Assembly (NCBI GenBank): GCA_963854835.1
Contig: OY978525.1
Span: forward strand, 55,573,855-55,637,854
From: Megamerina dolium
Taxonomy: Eukaryota > Arthropoda > Insecta > Diptera > Megamerinidae
Direction: 5' to 3'
DNA: 64,000 nt
Position numbers and translations under genes: made by a program. Positions 17,968-28,444 of the stretch are shown here, piece by piece. Every line of letters begins with the position of its first letter. The stretch's first letter is position 1. The notes beneath the pieces were generated by a model, which did no database searches, had not been told where the DNA came from, and worked only from the letters and a program-made list of their open reading frames with translations.

Positions 17968-20826
17968 TTATACTTCCCCTCGATATGGCGCAAGTCGCTC
18001 CAAGTGTACTACTTTAAACTTTGCTCTTTTATTCCAGGCACGTTGAATGCGATACACTACGTCATTTATCTTGGCTATAATCTCATATGGTCCTTCCCAA
18101 TGAGTCTGTAGTTTAGGGGACAGGCCTTTCTTTCGTTGTGGATTATGAAGCATTACAAGCTCTCCTTCATAGAACCCTTTTGAATTTGCTTTCAAGTCAT
18201 ACCTGGCCTTAATCTTATCGCTTATCATCTGCGACTGCTCTCTGATGAACCGATGTACTTCATCCAACTGTTCCCGCTTTTCGCTAGTATAATTACCTTC
18301 GGTTGATCTCGTTGGTGTTACGACTCCAAATTTTAAATCAGCTGGCAGTCTTAACTCGTTTCCAAAAATTGCCATTGCCGGTGTAGTAGCCGTCGTATCA
18401 TGTTGTGCGCATCGATATGCCATGAGGAACATTGGTATATGTACATCCCAGTCTCTTTGGTATTTATCTACGACTTTTCTCAAATATTCCTCCAAGGTAC
18501 GGTTAAATCGTTCTACCATGCCATCAGATTGTGGATGCAAAGGTGTTGTACGAGTTTTGTATATACCCAGCATACGGCATATCTCTTGGAATACAACTGA
18601 TTCGAAATTTCGACCTTGGTCTGAGTGTAACTCCATCGGTACACCAAAACGAGTAACCCATTGGTTGACGAATACATCCGCAACTGTACGAGCTTCCTGA
18701 TTTGGAATGGGGTATACTTCAGGCCATTTACTGAAGTAATCTATAACCACCAGAACATACTTGTTTCCTGCGTTGCTTATTGGAAATGGCCCAGCTATGT
18801 CCATAGCAATTCGCTCAAATGGAGCACCCACGGTGTATTGGTGCATCTTACCTCGACTTTTCTTAGTGGGACCTTTGGCCATTGCACATTGCTTACATTT
18901 CCGAATCCAATCAGCGACATGGTCATGACATCCAACCCAATAAAATCGTTTCTTTATTTTCTCGACGGTTTTGGTGATTCCCAAATGCCCTCCACTGGAG
19001 GCATTGTGATACTCAGCTATCACTTCATTTATTCTTGCCTTGGGTACCACTAGAAGATCATTAGTGATTTTTCCATCCTCACTTTCCCATGCTCGGAATA
19101 AACATCCGTCTCGTAAGTGCAGGCTTTGCCACTGCGCCCAGTATGCCTTTGCTATTGGACTCTCATTAGCCATTTCTTGCCAATCTGGACGTATGCCCTG
19201 CTCCTTGTATTCCATAATCTTTACGAGATCTGGGTCGTTCCGCTGATCTTCTTGCACTCGTTCGGTGGTCCATGACTCCTCCGGCAATATATTCGTAAGT
19301 CGTATGTCGACAATGTGCTTCTGGTTTCTTACCCGAGAACAATGTTTGCTATCTACGGTGCAAATACGATGATATGGAGTATCAGCTTTACCACGATGAT
19401 TGACATCACGATCTTTCTTTCGTTGTCCTGGTGAATTCGATCTTTGTTGCTTGCGTCGTAGACGACAATTACGCGCCATGTGTCCTCTTTGATCGCATAT
19501 AAAGCACTTACCAGCAAATTTATTTTTGTGTTGATTCCTTGTTCTACCTTTAGGCTTCATATTCGATTGATTGCAATCACGAGCTATATGCCCTCGTTTG
19601 TCGCAAATGAAGCACTTACCATTAAATTTGGTTTCGCGTCGACCTGCTCTTACTTCAGACTGAACTACTGATTTTACTGCCTGACGCACTGCTTCAACCA
19701 GATGTGATGTTTTCCCCTCTAGTTTGCGTACTCCTTGCACTGGTCGACACATTAAGCTGGCGGCTTCATATGTCAAAGCGCTACTGACTGTTTCGGCATA
19801 AGTATTCCTGGGTGACATGACTAGGGCACGCTTTGTCTCTCCATCACGTATGCCATCTATGAATGCCTCTATTTTTATTTTTTCGACGAACTCTTCCGAA
19901 TTACCGGAGAACGCTAGATGACATAAGCGCTCAATATCGGAAGCGAATTCCTGAAGGCTCTCATTACTCCGTTGCACTCGCGATCTCAATTCCACTCGAT
20001 GTAATTGACTCTTGTATTCATTTCCATATTTTCGCTGGAGTGTGTCCATCAGTGACTGATAGCTACCACGATCTTTCTCTGGAATCATCTGTAACACCTC
20101 GGAAGCATTACCTTTTAATGCGACTATTAAAGCAGCAGTCTTGTCGCTATCATCCCATTGATTCTTCGACGCTGTTGTCTCGAATTGAAGCTTGAAGATA
20201 TTGAATGGCGTGCTTCCGTCAAATGTTGGTGACTTTAGTTTGATTGTACTTGAATCTCTAATCACTGATGTGGCTGGTCCATTTATTTTTAGTTGATTGA
20301 GTTCGTGCTGTAATTTCTCGAACTTAACTTCCCAGTCGTCGACATGTTCCTTCAGCTTATCATCCAACTCATCCACGTGTTCTTTCAGCTCTGTAACTTT
20401 GTCATTAATAGCTCCGGAAATTTCCTGAAATCTAAGTTCAATTCCTTTTTGTAGATTTTCGATGACGTGTTCTTGGCGAGCCGAATGTTCTTGAAGCTTA
20501 GAGTCAATTGTTTTCTGGAATTCTCCCATAATGCTTTCTTGGCGAGACGCATTTTCTTGTAGCTGTTGTTGTTGCTGCAGCATCATGGTTTTCATGAAAT
20601 CCATGAGTTGACTACTCGAATCTATTTTGCTCTCTTCCTCAGCGTGCACAACTGCATGTATATCGTCTTCCTCAAAGAACTCATGTTCTTCTACATTAAT
20701 TCCCTTAGCCTCCATGGCTTTCCTCAGCCTCACCAGCAGTTCCGCCTTTGCACCTGATGACGATAGATTCATCTCTACCAACAGCTTTTTAAGCTGGTCC
20801 ACTTTTAGTTGGTCAATTTTCACCAT
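17968..20826 (-). CDS. Gag-integrase fusion protein with N-terminal SAP domain
   Basis: The frame of 952 residues is uninterrupted. Residues about 6-42 (VDQLKKLLVEMNLSSSGAKA and on) fit the SAP DNA-binding motif. A Gln-rich coiled-coil region follows at about 60-190, then a retrotransposon capsid-like region. Two CCHC knuckles are at about 410 (CFICDKRGHIARDC) and 447 (CFICDQRGHMARNC). Integrase begins with its zinc finger (H-x-H-x(n)-CKQC, about 605-645). The catalytic triad is complete: Asp about 675 (MDIAGPF), Asp about 735 (SDQGRNF) and Glu about 771 (MVERFN), with 35 residues between the last two. Comparison with 60892-63959 shows that protease, RT and RNase H were removed without breaking the frame. 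Known family role: Gag packages RNA and integrase inserts cDNA. Whether the fusion is functional is unknown. Confidence 0.9.
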   Translation of the reverse strand: MVKIDQLKVDQLKKLLVEMNLSSSGAKAELLVRLRKAMEAKGINVEEHEFFEEDDIHAVVHAEEESKIDSSSQLMDFMKTMMLQQQQQLQENASRQESIMGEFQKTIDSKLQEHSARQEHVIENLQKGIELRFQEISGAINDKVTELKEHVDELDDKLKEHVDDWEVKFEKLQHELNQLKINGPATSVIRDSSTIKLKSPTFDGSTPFNIFKLQFETTASKNQWDDSDKTAALIVALKGNASEVLQMIPEKDRGSYQSLMDTLQRKYGNEYKSQLHRVELRSRVQRSNESLQEFASDIERLCHLAFSGNSEEFVEKIKIEAFIDGIRDGETKRALVMSPRNTYAETVSSALTYEAASLMCRPVQGVRKLEGKTSHLVEAVRQAVKSVVQSEVRAGRRETKFNGKCFICDKRGHIARDCNQSNMKPKGRTRNQHKNKFAGKCFICDQRGHMARNCRLRRKQQRSNSPGQRKKDRDVNHRGKADTPYHRICTVDSKHCSRVRNQKHIVDIRLTNILPEESWTTERVQEDQRNDPDLVKIMEYKEQGIRPDWQEMANESPIAKAYWAQWQSLHLRDGCLFRAWESEDGKITNDLLVVPKARINEVIAEYHNASSGGHLGITKTVEKIKKRFYWVGCHDHVADWIRKCKQCAMAKGPTKKSRGKMHQYTVGAPFERIAMDIAGPFPISNAGNKYVLVVIDYFSKWPEVYPIPNQEARTVADVFVNQWVTRFGVPMELHSDQGRNFESVVFQEICRMLGIYKTRTTPLHPQSDGMVERFNRTLEEYLRKVVDKYQRDWDVHIPMFLMAYRCAQHDTTATTPAMAIFGNELRLPADLKFGVVTPTRSTEGNYTSEKREQLDEVHRFIREQSQMISDKIKARYDLKANSKGFYEGELVMLHNPQRKKGLSPKLQTHWEGPYEIIAKINDVVYRIQRAWNKRAKFKVVHLERLAPYRGEV

Positions 20827-20833
20827 CTTTACA

Positions 20834-20853
20834 GAATCCCACTTCTGACACCA
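20834..20853 (-). other. tRNA primer-binding site, tRNA-Leu type
   Basis: Plus strand gaatcccacttctgacacca ends in CCA, two bases from the LTR. It reads like the 3' end of a mature tRNA, most like insect tRNA-Leu from memory. A tRNA-Leu primer is known in the mdg3/micropia group, which hints at the lineage. Confidence 0.7.
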
Positions 20854-20855
20854 AT

Positions 20856-21283
20856 TGTTACGTTTTTATTCTGTGAACGTTTAATTCTATTTGAATTACC
20901 TTGTTCGATCACTGGATTCTGTTAATGATAACTGCAACACTTATTTTATACAACTATATACAGCAACAATTTATTTAATAATCTCTATTTACAATCAACA
21001 CTGTTTACAATCAACTATTTACTATAACACTTGCAACTTTTGCCTCTGTATCAATGTTTTCGCAATCACGTTCGGAAGTAGATTGATTGTCAATTCTCAA
21101 CACTGGCTCTATTTATACTCTGTTGGCAACACCCCAGAATCTTCCTTTATCGAGATTCTTCTCTTCCTTTCTCGTTGGCTTGTTCTGGTTATCGCTCATT
21201 TCTTTTTGTTGACATTCGTTTCCATGCTGCCAATAGTGTCAGTCACAATAGTGATGAGTAATCAACTATCGATACTCGTTACA
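20856..21283 (-). repeat. 5' LTR of the Gag-integrase element (right side of window)
   Basis: TGTTACG to CGTTACA on the plus strand, 428 bp. Transcription would run leftwards into the 952-codon frame. Confidence 0.95.
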
Positions 21284-21323
21284 ATATATTTATCTTTATG
21301 CACATTATTATTGTCATACCTTC

Positions 21324-21557
21324 TGTTGAGAGAACACTTGGCCTTGTTGGTTATCTTCGTTGTTTTTGACAACACCGACAAGTACATTGGCATTACTCTG
21401 TTTGACAGAATAACCTTATACTTAGATTTATAAGAAAAAACAACTGATATGTGAGTCAGCTTCGTATACTAATCGTTAAATAAATTCAGTTTTGTAACAA
21501 GCATCAACGAACAAAGTTGTAGTTTTTTTTTGCATATTAAGAATCAGTATTTCTACA
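21324..21557 (+). repeat. 5' LTR of BEL-B
   Basis: Starts TGTTGAGAGAACACTTGGCC, which includes about 11 bp missing from the 3' LTR, and ends CTACA before the primer site. Confidence 0.9.
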
Positions 21558-21575
21558 TGGTGACCCCGAGGTGAT
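21558..21575 (+). other. Primer-binding site of BEL-B
   Basis: TGGTGACCCCGAGGTGAT starts immediately after the LTR with the TGG that pairs with the tRNA CCA end. I cannot name the tRNA with confidence. Confidence 0.7.
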
Positions 21576-21770
21576 ACATATATTGCGTTATATTGCGAAA
21601 TTCGCCAATTAATTCGTTATAATTGCTGCGAATTAAATATTGATTTATTATTGCGGAATTCGTCAATTGATTTGTGACAATTGCTGCGAATTAAATTTTG
21701 ATACGTCGTGTAAATGCACACTGCACCGTTATTGCGTGCGATTAAACCGTTACATATTTCGTTGTAAGCT

Positions 21771-22887
21771 ATGGTACCGCTAAGAGGTCAAAAAGGTGAC
21801 ACCTCCAGCAAAGGTGAAACCACGTTTCTCAAGAAAAAATGCGCTTCGTATATCAAAGAACTTTCCGATATGGAGAAATTTACCAGCGCTGAAGTGCTGA
21901 GGGAACTCATTGAGGAGGAACTATCGGTTCGGCTAGAGCTTTTGTGTGAGCTTAAGCATAATTTTGAAACTGTGCAGTCCAAGCTGGAAGAGCATGAATT
22001 TGAGGCTCTTAAAATTAATGTGCGCCCGAAATTCATATCAAGCTACATTCGTGTGAAGACCGGACTAACAAAAGAGCTAAATGCGCGCCACATGTCTGAC
22101 ATTAGACATTCGTCTACTATTCGTCACCTTGCGGCAGATGATCCATCCACTTCGATTATCATCTCCCAACCTAAGGCGCGTCTACCGCCTTTACAAATTC
22201 CACAATTCCACACAATACACCGAATGGCCTGATTTCTACTCCATGTTCCAGACAATGGTGGGAAACGATTCTGAGCTAAGCAAAATTGAGAAGTTCCAGC
22301 ACCTGCGCACGAGTTTGAAGGACCAGGCACTAGACGCAATTCGCTCATTAGAAATAAATGACCACAACTACGATAAAGCCTTAGGTATACTCCAAGATCG
22401 TTTCGATAATAAGCGTTTAAATTTTCAGGCACATATTAAGGAATTGTTTGGGTTAAAGCAATGCGAAAAAGGAGCTGTTGATCAACTGAGAGAGCTAAGC
22501 GATAAGTTCAACGCTACTCTGCGAGCACTTCAGACAATAGCAACAAAAGAGCAGATAGCAGATGGTCTACTCATCTATCTCATCGTCATTAAATTCGATG
22601 TTGACTCTCAAATGAAATGGGAAGAAACTACGCCTATCAAGGAACTGCCTATGTTGGATTCTGTGATGGCATTTTGGAACAGACGCTGTCAAATGTTGGA
22701 AAATGTGGAACATGCTACGGTAACCCAAACACCTAGCAAACAGGTGGGCAAAAAATCAAATTTCAATTTTCGTAAGGCATTCATAGCATCGAATGTCGTA
22801 TTAAACTACTTGTTTTGTAATAGTTTTGAGCATTATATATATCGCTGCAATCGGTTTCTAAATTTGCCACCTGGTCTACGTCTGTAA
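21771..22887 (+). pseudogene. BEL-B gag, frameshifted
   Basis: It opens at MVPLRGQKGD (21771) with a helical N-terminal region. A frameshift near 22170-22230 moves to the frame ending at 22887, which has the BEL Gag (DUF1759-type) landmarks WPDFYSMF, KFQHLRTSL, DRFDNKRL and LFGLKQC. The zinc-knuckle part (LNCLKKGHFLK, 22905-22945) follows in yet another frame. In working BEL elements this region forms the particle and binds RNA. Confidence 0.85.
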
Positions 22888-23130
22888 GAGGCAGGGGGCC
22901 TACAGCTTTGTTTAAATTGTCTTAAAAAAGGCCATTTTTTGAAATAATGTAAGTCGTCCAGCTACAGAGATTGTGGTGCAGAGCATCATACGCTTCTCCA
23001 TATAGCTCCGAAGCTTGCACCTGTCGTTGAAAAACTGCCCGATGAGGCCTCCACATCCATCGCCGCTCCAATACATCAATCGTTTGTTAGTTCTATAGCT
23101 GACGTTCCAAAGTCTCTTCCTCATAATGTT

Positions 23131-23661
23131 TTGTTTTTGGCCACTGCTGTAATTCTCGTAAAAAATAATGTTGGTTCGCTAGTTCCATGCAGAGCCTTAT
23201 TGCATTCAGCATCCCAATTAAATTTTGTTTCATCGCGTTGCGCTAATATCCTCCAGCTAAGGAAAACTAAATCGACAACTCTTGTTTCCGGTATTGGCCA
23301 GACAGACCTTGTTGCTAATCACACTATTGAAATTTCGATGCAGTCAACGATCGGCAACTACGCGACTTCGTTTACTGCTGTTGTTACGCAATCCATCACT
23401 GAGAATCAACCAAATTATACTTTGAATAATATAGACTGGCAGATACCATCGAATATACAACTTGCTGACCCTTGTTTTTACAAGTCACAACGAATTGACA
23501 GCCTTATTGGAGCTGGTCTATTTTTTGATCTCTTGTGCGTCGGACAAATACGATTATCTGATCAGTTGCACTGTTGCAGAAAACTCGTTTGGGTTGGGTT
23601 GTTTCTGGAGGCGCGTTACCTGCCACTCGCACATCATCTTGTCTTGCTTAGTCAAAACTAA
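23131..23661 (+). pseudogene. BEL-B protease region, catalytic Asp lost
   Basis: The CRALLHSASQLNFV stretch (about 23190-23230) corresponds to the aspartic protease loop, LLDSGSQ in working relatives such as BEL-C. The catalytic Asp is His here and the Gly is Ala. It continues with GIGQTD, then NIQLADP and the SLIGAGLFFDLL motif typical of the end of BEL protease. The next stretch changes frame near 23570. Even in frame this protease could not cut. Confidence 0.8.
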
Positions 23662-24601
23662 TTCGTTTGAAAATTATGCGGATGTATCTCTTGATGAAGC
23701 AGTTAAAAAATTCTTTGAAATTGAAAATATATCTTCTTCTATTTCTAAAGTTAGTCAAGAAGAATTGGATTGTGAAAGGCATTTTCAAGAACACTATACT
23801 AGATTGGATTCTGGTCAATATGCAGTTCGCTTGCCGTTTAAACGTAATCCTAATCAACTTGGTGCTTCATACCGTAATGCACTCAATCGTTTTAAAAATA
23901 TTGAACGGAAGCTAGAGCGTACACCTGAGATAAAGATTCAATATTCGTCGTTCATGTCAGAGTATTCTGTTTTGGGTCAGATGTCTACTGTAGACAGACT
24001 GCCACCTGGTGTAGTAACGTTTTTCTTGCCACATCATTGTGTTTTAAAAGCAGATAGCACCTCTACCAAGCTGCGCGTTGTTTTTGATGGTTCTGCTCAG
24101 GCATCTTCTGGATTGTCGTTGAATGACATTTTGATGACAGGACCCACTATCCAGCCAAAATTATTCGAGACTCTTCTTCGCTTTCGCTCGCGTAAAATCG
24201 CTTTGGCAGGGGATATAGAGAAAATGTATAGATGCATTCGAATGTCAGGTCCTGATGGTTTTCTACAATGTATTCTCTGGAGAGATAATCCAAATGATGA
24301 CATACAAATATTTAAATTGGACACAGTAACGTTCGGCACAAAGCCAGCGTCCTTTCTCGCGATCAGAGTCATGCAGCAATTGGCTGCAGATGAGCGCGAA
24401 TCGTTTCTCATTGGATCGAAAATTGTCTTACGTGATGTCGATGATTTGATTTCTGGGGGCGATTCTGTAGTGGAAGTTCTAGAAATCAAGCGACAATCTA
24501 CCGAACTACTGTCAAGAGGAAATTTTAAAATTAGAAAGTGGTGTTCTAACAGTCCTTTCGCGTATCTGAAATTTCTGAGGCCGACAGGGAAAGGTGTCTA
24601 A
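23462..24601 (+). pseudogene. BEL-B reverse transcriptase, truncated by stop
   Basis: Seen in order: the CERHFQEHYTRLDSG linker, FLPHHCVLKAD, KLRVVFDGSAQ, LNDILMTGPTIQPKLF, DIEKMYRCIRM, TFGTKPASFLAIR and the catalytic box as RDVDDLISGG (usually FYVDDLLSG). The second and third Asp of the box are retained, but flanking residues are changed. The frame stops at 24601, before the connection to RNase H. Confidence 0.85.
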
Positions 24602-24633
24602 AGTTTAATGACGGAACGAATATCACCAAGACT

Positions 24634-25353
24634 TTGCAGCTTCTATGGAAGGAAAAACTTCACTGGGACGAAAGCTTACCTCAATCACTTCTAACTATAT
24701 GGAACGAGTTATGTAGGGGCTATGAGTTTATTGGAAAATGTAGCTTTCCTCGAGTTGTCTTGCAATCGAGAGATAAGATTACTGTCCAAGCCTTTTGCGA
24801 CGCGAGTTTATGTGCCTATGGGGCATGTATTTACATTGGATGCTATGGCTCAAGCAGAACAGCTTTACTTTGTTCAAAGTCGCGCGTTTCCCCACTTAAA
24901 ACGCTTACCATTCCCAAGCTGGAGTTGTCTGCTGCGACGTTATTAGCAGAGCTTGTTGCTTCGGTAGCACGATTGGGCATTTTTGAAGCTGAATTTCATT
25001 GCTGGTCGGATTCGACAATTGTACTTTCGTGGCTAAAGGAATCTCCATCAAATTTCAACATCTTTGTTGCTAATCGTGTTAGTAGTATTCAATCTTTGAC
25101 CAGTGGAATAAAGTGGCATTATGTCCCCACAGAAATGAATCCAGCAGACATACTATCTAGGGGAGCGACTCCTCAAGAACTTGTGAACTCTGCACTTTGG
25201 AAATACGGCCCAGATTTCTTACGCGAGCCAATCGACAGCTGGCCTCGATTACCTCCAACTGTCATTGATGTTCCTGAAAACCGCAAACTCGTTCTTGCTT
25301 CATCGTTTGCTGCCATCGATTATTCAACAAGCTCTAAATTCGCACACATTTGA
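24634..25353 (+). pseudogene. BEL-B RNase H domain
   Basis: Landmarks: VQAFCDASLCAYGACIYI, KSRVSPLKTLTIPKLELSAA, FHCWSDSTIVLSWL, WHYVPTEMNPADILSRG. This is the RNase H domain that follows RT in BEL pol; it removes the RNA template. The frame is open for 239 codons but is separated from RT and integrase by frameshifts. Confidence 0.85.
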
Positions 25354-26835
25354 TAAAATGCAAAGAGTATACTCTTACATATACAAGTTCATTCATCGGA
25401 GCGCTTCTTTCGCTACTACTATAGGTGGCCTGAGCAGCATTGACATTAAACTTGGAACTCAATTACTATTTCGAATGATCCAAAGAGTGCATCTAGCAGC
25501 GGATTATAAGGTACTCCAAGACAACAAACCGATTGATTCATCGGGCAATCTTAACCCCTTCTTGGACTCTGCAGGCGTAATAAGGGTTGGCGGTAGGCTG
25601 GAAAATTCAACATTAGACTTCGAATCAAAACACCCTATAATATTGCCGAAGCAACATCCCATTACGGATGCCGTCATCGTAAATATCATCGTCAACTGCT
25701 TCATGCTGGGTCACAGGCCATGCTTGCTTCAATTCTATTACAATATTGGCCTATAGGTGGCAAGCGTACAGTAAATCGTATTGTCAACAAATGCATCATT
25801 TGCTTTCGAGCGAAACCTAAGCTGCACGAGCATATCATGGGTAATCTTCCGTTCGATAGGCTACAGGCTAATCGAGCATTTCTGGTCACTGGAGTGGACT
25901 TTTGTGGGCCATTCTTTTATAAGTCCGAAGTTCGCAACAAACCACCAATAAAATGCTACGTTTCTCTATTCGTTTGTTTCTCAACGAAGGCGGTCCACAT
26001 GGATCTGGTTGCTGATTTGTCCACCTCAGCGTTCCTTGCAGCATTAAAAAGATTTATATCATTGCGTGGCAATCCGAAAACTATATGGTCTGATAACGCG
26101 ACAAATTTTGTAGGTGCAAAAAATGAGTTGGCTGAGTTGCGACGTTTGTTCAATAATAGTGCACACACCGAAGCAGTTGTTCGTCAATGTTTGAACGATG
26201 GAATTGATTGGCAGTTTATACCACCTCGTTCTCCGCATTTTGGTGGACTATGGGAGGCTTCAGTAAAGTCTGCCAAGTATCATTTTAAGCGTACCGTAGG
26301 CCTATCTGTTTTAACATTTGATGAGCTGCGCACGTTAATTTATCAAATATCAGCTGTTCTCAATTCACGACCTTTATGTCCAATTTCAGAAAATCCGGAC
26401 GATATAGAAGTACTAACACCTGCTCATTTTCTGACAGGCGCTCCACTTACATCTTTTATTGAACCAGATCTTAGGGTAATAAATCTGAATCGGCTCGACA
26501 GATGGCAGCGAGTATCACGAATGCAGCAGATTTTCTGGGAGAAATGGAGCAAAGAATATCTGACAACCTTGCAGCAACGAGCTAAGTGGTGCGCCAGTAA
26601 ACCTAACCTTTCAATTGGTGCAATAGTCCTGATCAAAGATGAAAACGTACCCCCTCTTAAGTGGAAACTAGCTCGAGTCATCGATCTTATCAAAGGCAAT
26701 GATGGTGTTGCACGTGTAGCTGTGCTTAAAACTAGTGGCGGTACTAGCAGACGTGCGGTTCAAAGGCTTTGCCCACTTCCATTAGAGGATGATTATATTG
26801 AAACTCATAGACTTTCAACGGGGGCAGGATGTTGA
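25265..26835 (+). pseudogene. BEL-B integrase (core largely intact)
   Basis: The 25265-25756 frame has the pre-finger region (GGRLENSTLDFESKHPIILP). The frame then shifts at the zinc finger. The 25720-26835 frame is open for 371 codons, with CIICFRAKP (finger end), TGVDFCGPF (first Asp), WSDNATNFVGA (second Asp) and PHFGGLWEASVKS (Glu). It ends with the C-terminal domain (PPLKWKLARVID, GVARVAVLKTSGG, RAVQRLCPLP). The full DDE triad is kept. Confidence 0.9.
26820..26829 (+). other. Polypurine tract of BEL-B
   Basis: GGGGGCAGGA lies immediately before the 3' LTR and overlaps the last codons of integrase. Confidence 0.75.
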
Positions 26836-27063
26836 GCCTTGTTGGTTATCTTCGTTGTTTTTGACAACACCGACAAGTACATTGGCATTACTCTGATTGA
26901 CAGAATAACCGTATACTTAGATTTATAAGAAAAAACAACTGATCTGTGAGGCAGCTTCGTATACTAATAGTTAAATAAATTCAGTTTTGTAACAAGCTTC
27001 AACGAACAAAGTTGTAGTTTTTTTTGTATATTAAGAATACTGAAAAGGGTCAGTATTTCTACA
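26830..27063 (+). repeat. 3' LTR of BEL-B
   Basis: Starts TGTTGAGCCTTGTTGG and ends TTTCTACA. It has about 12 bp (ACTGAAAAGGGT-type) that the 5' LTR lacks. Confidence 0.9.
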
Positions 27064-27114
27064 CCTTCTATGACTTTTGTTGTTGTTGTTGATTTGTTTG
27101 CTTTGTTTTGTTTC

Positions 27115-28330
27115 TCAATTCACACTTTTGTGATAAATTTCCACAATTTCCAGGATTTCCAAACCGTCATCAATGAAAACGGCACAAAAACTCCTACAAT
27201 GCATGAAAAAAAAATTTATGATTCGTTAATACAAAAGAAGACCTCATTCAGTTCTACAACGAATTCAATACAACTCCCATTGAAAGTAAGACTGAATCTC
27301 TCGTAGAGGTCAGACGAGTAGGCCTACAAGACTGTTGGTCTCGTGTACGGTCAGATATCGGGAATTTGTTCATGGCAGATGGCAGCGACTTACCCCAATA
27401 TTTCAAGCTGTCAGCTAGAGCTAAATATGATCTATCCTCTGGTAAATTTTATACTTGCAAGTCCCAAGTCCCAGATTTGCTCAAGCCTTAACTCCCCGCT
27501 TTCAGACCAAGTTCGGCACCTAACCTGGAGTATCGCAAAGAATAAACAAATTTTCAAAATATCTATATTCAAGTTCCCCCTTGCTATGCTGAAGTTTTTT
27601 CTGGTGGTTATGAAGAATGGCGGTAATTCCGTGACACATTCACTGCCGTATACATAAACAACCCAAAACTTACCCCTGCCCAAAAATTATACCACCTGCG
27701 GTATAAAACCCAAGGGAAAGCTGGTGGAATTGTCAGATATTACTTTCTAAGCGACGACAATTTTGAACTTGCGTGGAATGCCTTAAAAGCTCGATTTGAA
27801 AATAAGCGAATTCTCGTCGACAATCAAGTTTAGATACTATTGAACTTGCCCACTGCTCATTCCGAAAACAATGAGGCAAATCAAAATCTCCAATTGGCAA
27901 TTATCAATTGCCTATCCATTCTAACCTCACAGCGTGTGACAACAGAAAACTGGAACCCAATTCTAGTACATATCTGCTTACCAAAGTTGCCCCAAGATAC
28001 GTTTTATCTCTGAGAAGATTCCCTCAGTTCCAGAAAGGACTTACCTCTTTGGTCACAACTTACAAGTTCCTTACAAGCAGATACGAAGATTAAAGCATTG
28101 CAAAAAATTGAATAAACTTTCGGTACTCGACCGAATTGAGTTTCGACGACAAAATAGTCACTGCGAAAACTGCCTCGCCCAAACTCACCTAAAAAATAAT
28201 TGTGTTAGTAAATGTGTGTTGTCAGCGGAAGCATCACTCTAAGCTTCAAATGAGTACTATGCCACACTATGCACAATTAAACGATAGACTTCAAACTACT
28301 ACTTCTCAAAGCAGCAGTTCAATGTCTGCA
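27115..28330 (+). pseudogene. BEL/Pao gag remnant, BEL-D (part 1, before jockey A)
   Basis: Broken plus-strand frames give the BEL Gag (DUF1759-type) landmarks KLTPAQKLYHLRYKTQGKAG, FELAWNALKARFENKRILVD and TENWNPILVHICLPKLP between about 27660 and 27990. A knuckle-like HCENCLAQTHLKNNC follows near 28160-28200. Multiple stops and frameshifts are present. Jockey copy A inserted at 28330/28331 splits the element, and the sequence resumes at 32850. Confidence 0.75.
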
Positions 28331-28362
28331 GTTTCGCGAAAGTCACCAATAAGAGTGGACGT
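28331..28362 (+). promoter_or_regulatory. Jockey internal promoter with downstream element (candidate)
   Basis: Jockey-type LINEs start transcription at their first base using downstream sequences. Here GTCACCAATAAGAGTGGACG (28342-28361) is shared with copy B. It places GGACG about 27-31 bases from the element start, where the downstream promoter element lies in Drosophila jockey elements. The function is inferred from position and motif. Confidence 0.5.
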
Positions 28363-28444
28363 CTTTATTTTGATTTTTAGAAAAAAAAAAAAAAAAAAAA
28401 ACAAATAAAATAATAATATAATTTGCAAACATTTTGTTTATAGT

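Larger units (their letters stand above)
17502..21283 (-). mobile_element. Complete LTR element of Ty3/gypsy type encoding a Gag-integrase fusion (protease, RT and RNase H missing)
   Basis: Two 428-bp LTRs (17502-17929 and 20856-21283) differ at one position that I see (C17509 versus T20863). They flank a single 952-codon minus-strand frame. Flanking ATAT (17498-17501 and 21284-21287) is a plausible 4-bp target duplication. A primer site complementary to a tRNA-Leu-type 3' end and a polypurine tract are in place. The internal deletion fuses Gag to the RNase H-integrase linker in frame. High LTR identity means recent insertion. Mobilisation would require RT and protease from a relative such as the parent of the copy at 60525-64000. 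Confidence 0.9.
21324..27063 (+). mobile_element. BEL/Pao LTR retrotransposon BEL-B, full length but mutated
   Basis: LTRs of 234 bp at 21324-21557 and 26830-27063 both begin TGTTGAG and end TACA. CCTTC at 21319-21323 and 27064-27068 is an exact 5-bp target duplication, as BEL elements make. The LTRs differ by two compensating indels of about 11-12 bp and about seven substitutions, so the insertion is older than BEL-C or the gypsy-like copy. Gag, protease, RT, RNase H and integrase are in canonical order, with frameshifts between them. Confidence 0.95.

Noticed and set aside
18400..20848. Several plus-strand frames of 60-130 residues
   Set aside because: They are antisense to the 952-codon Gag-integrase frame and have no recognisable motifs.
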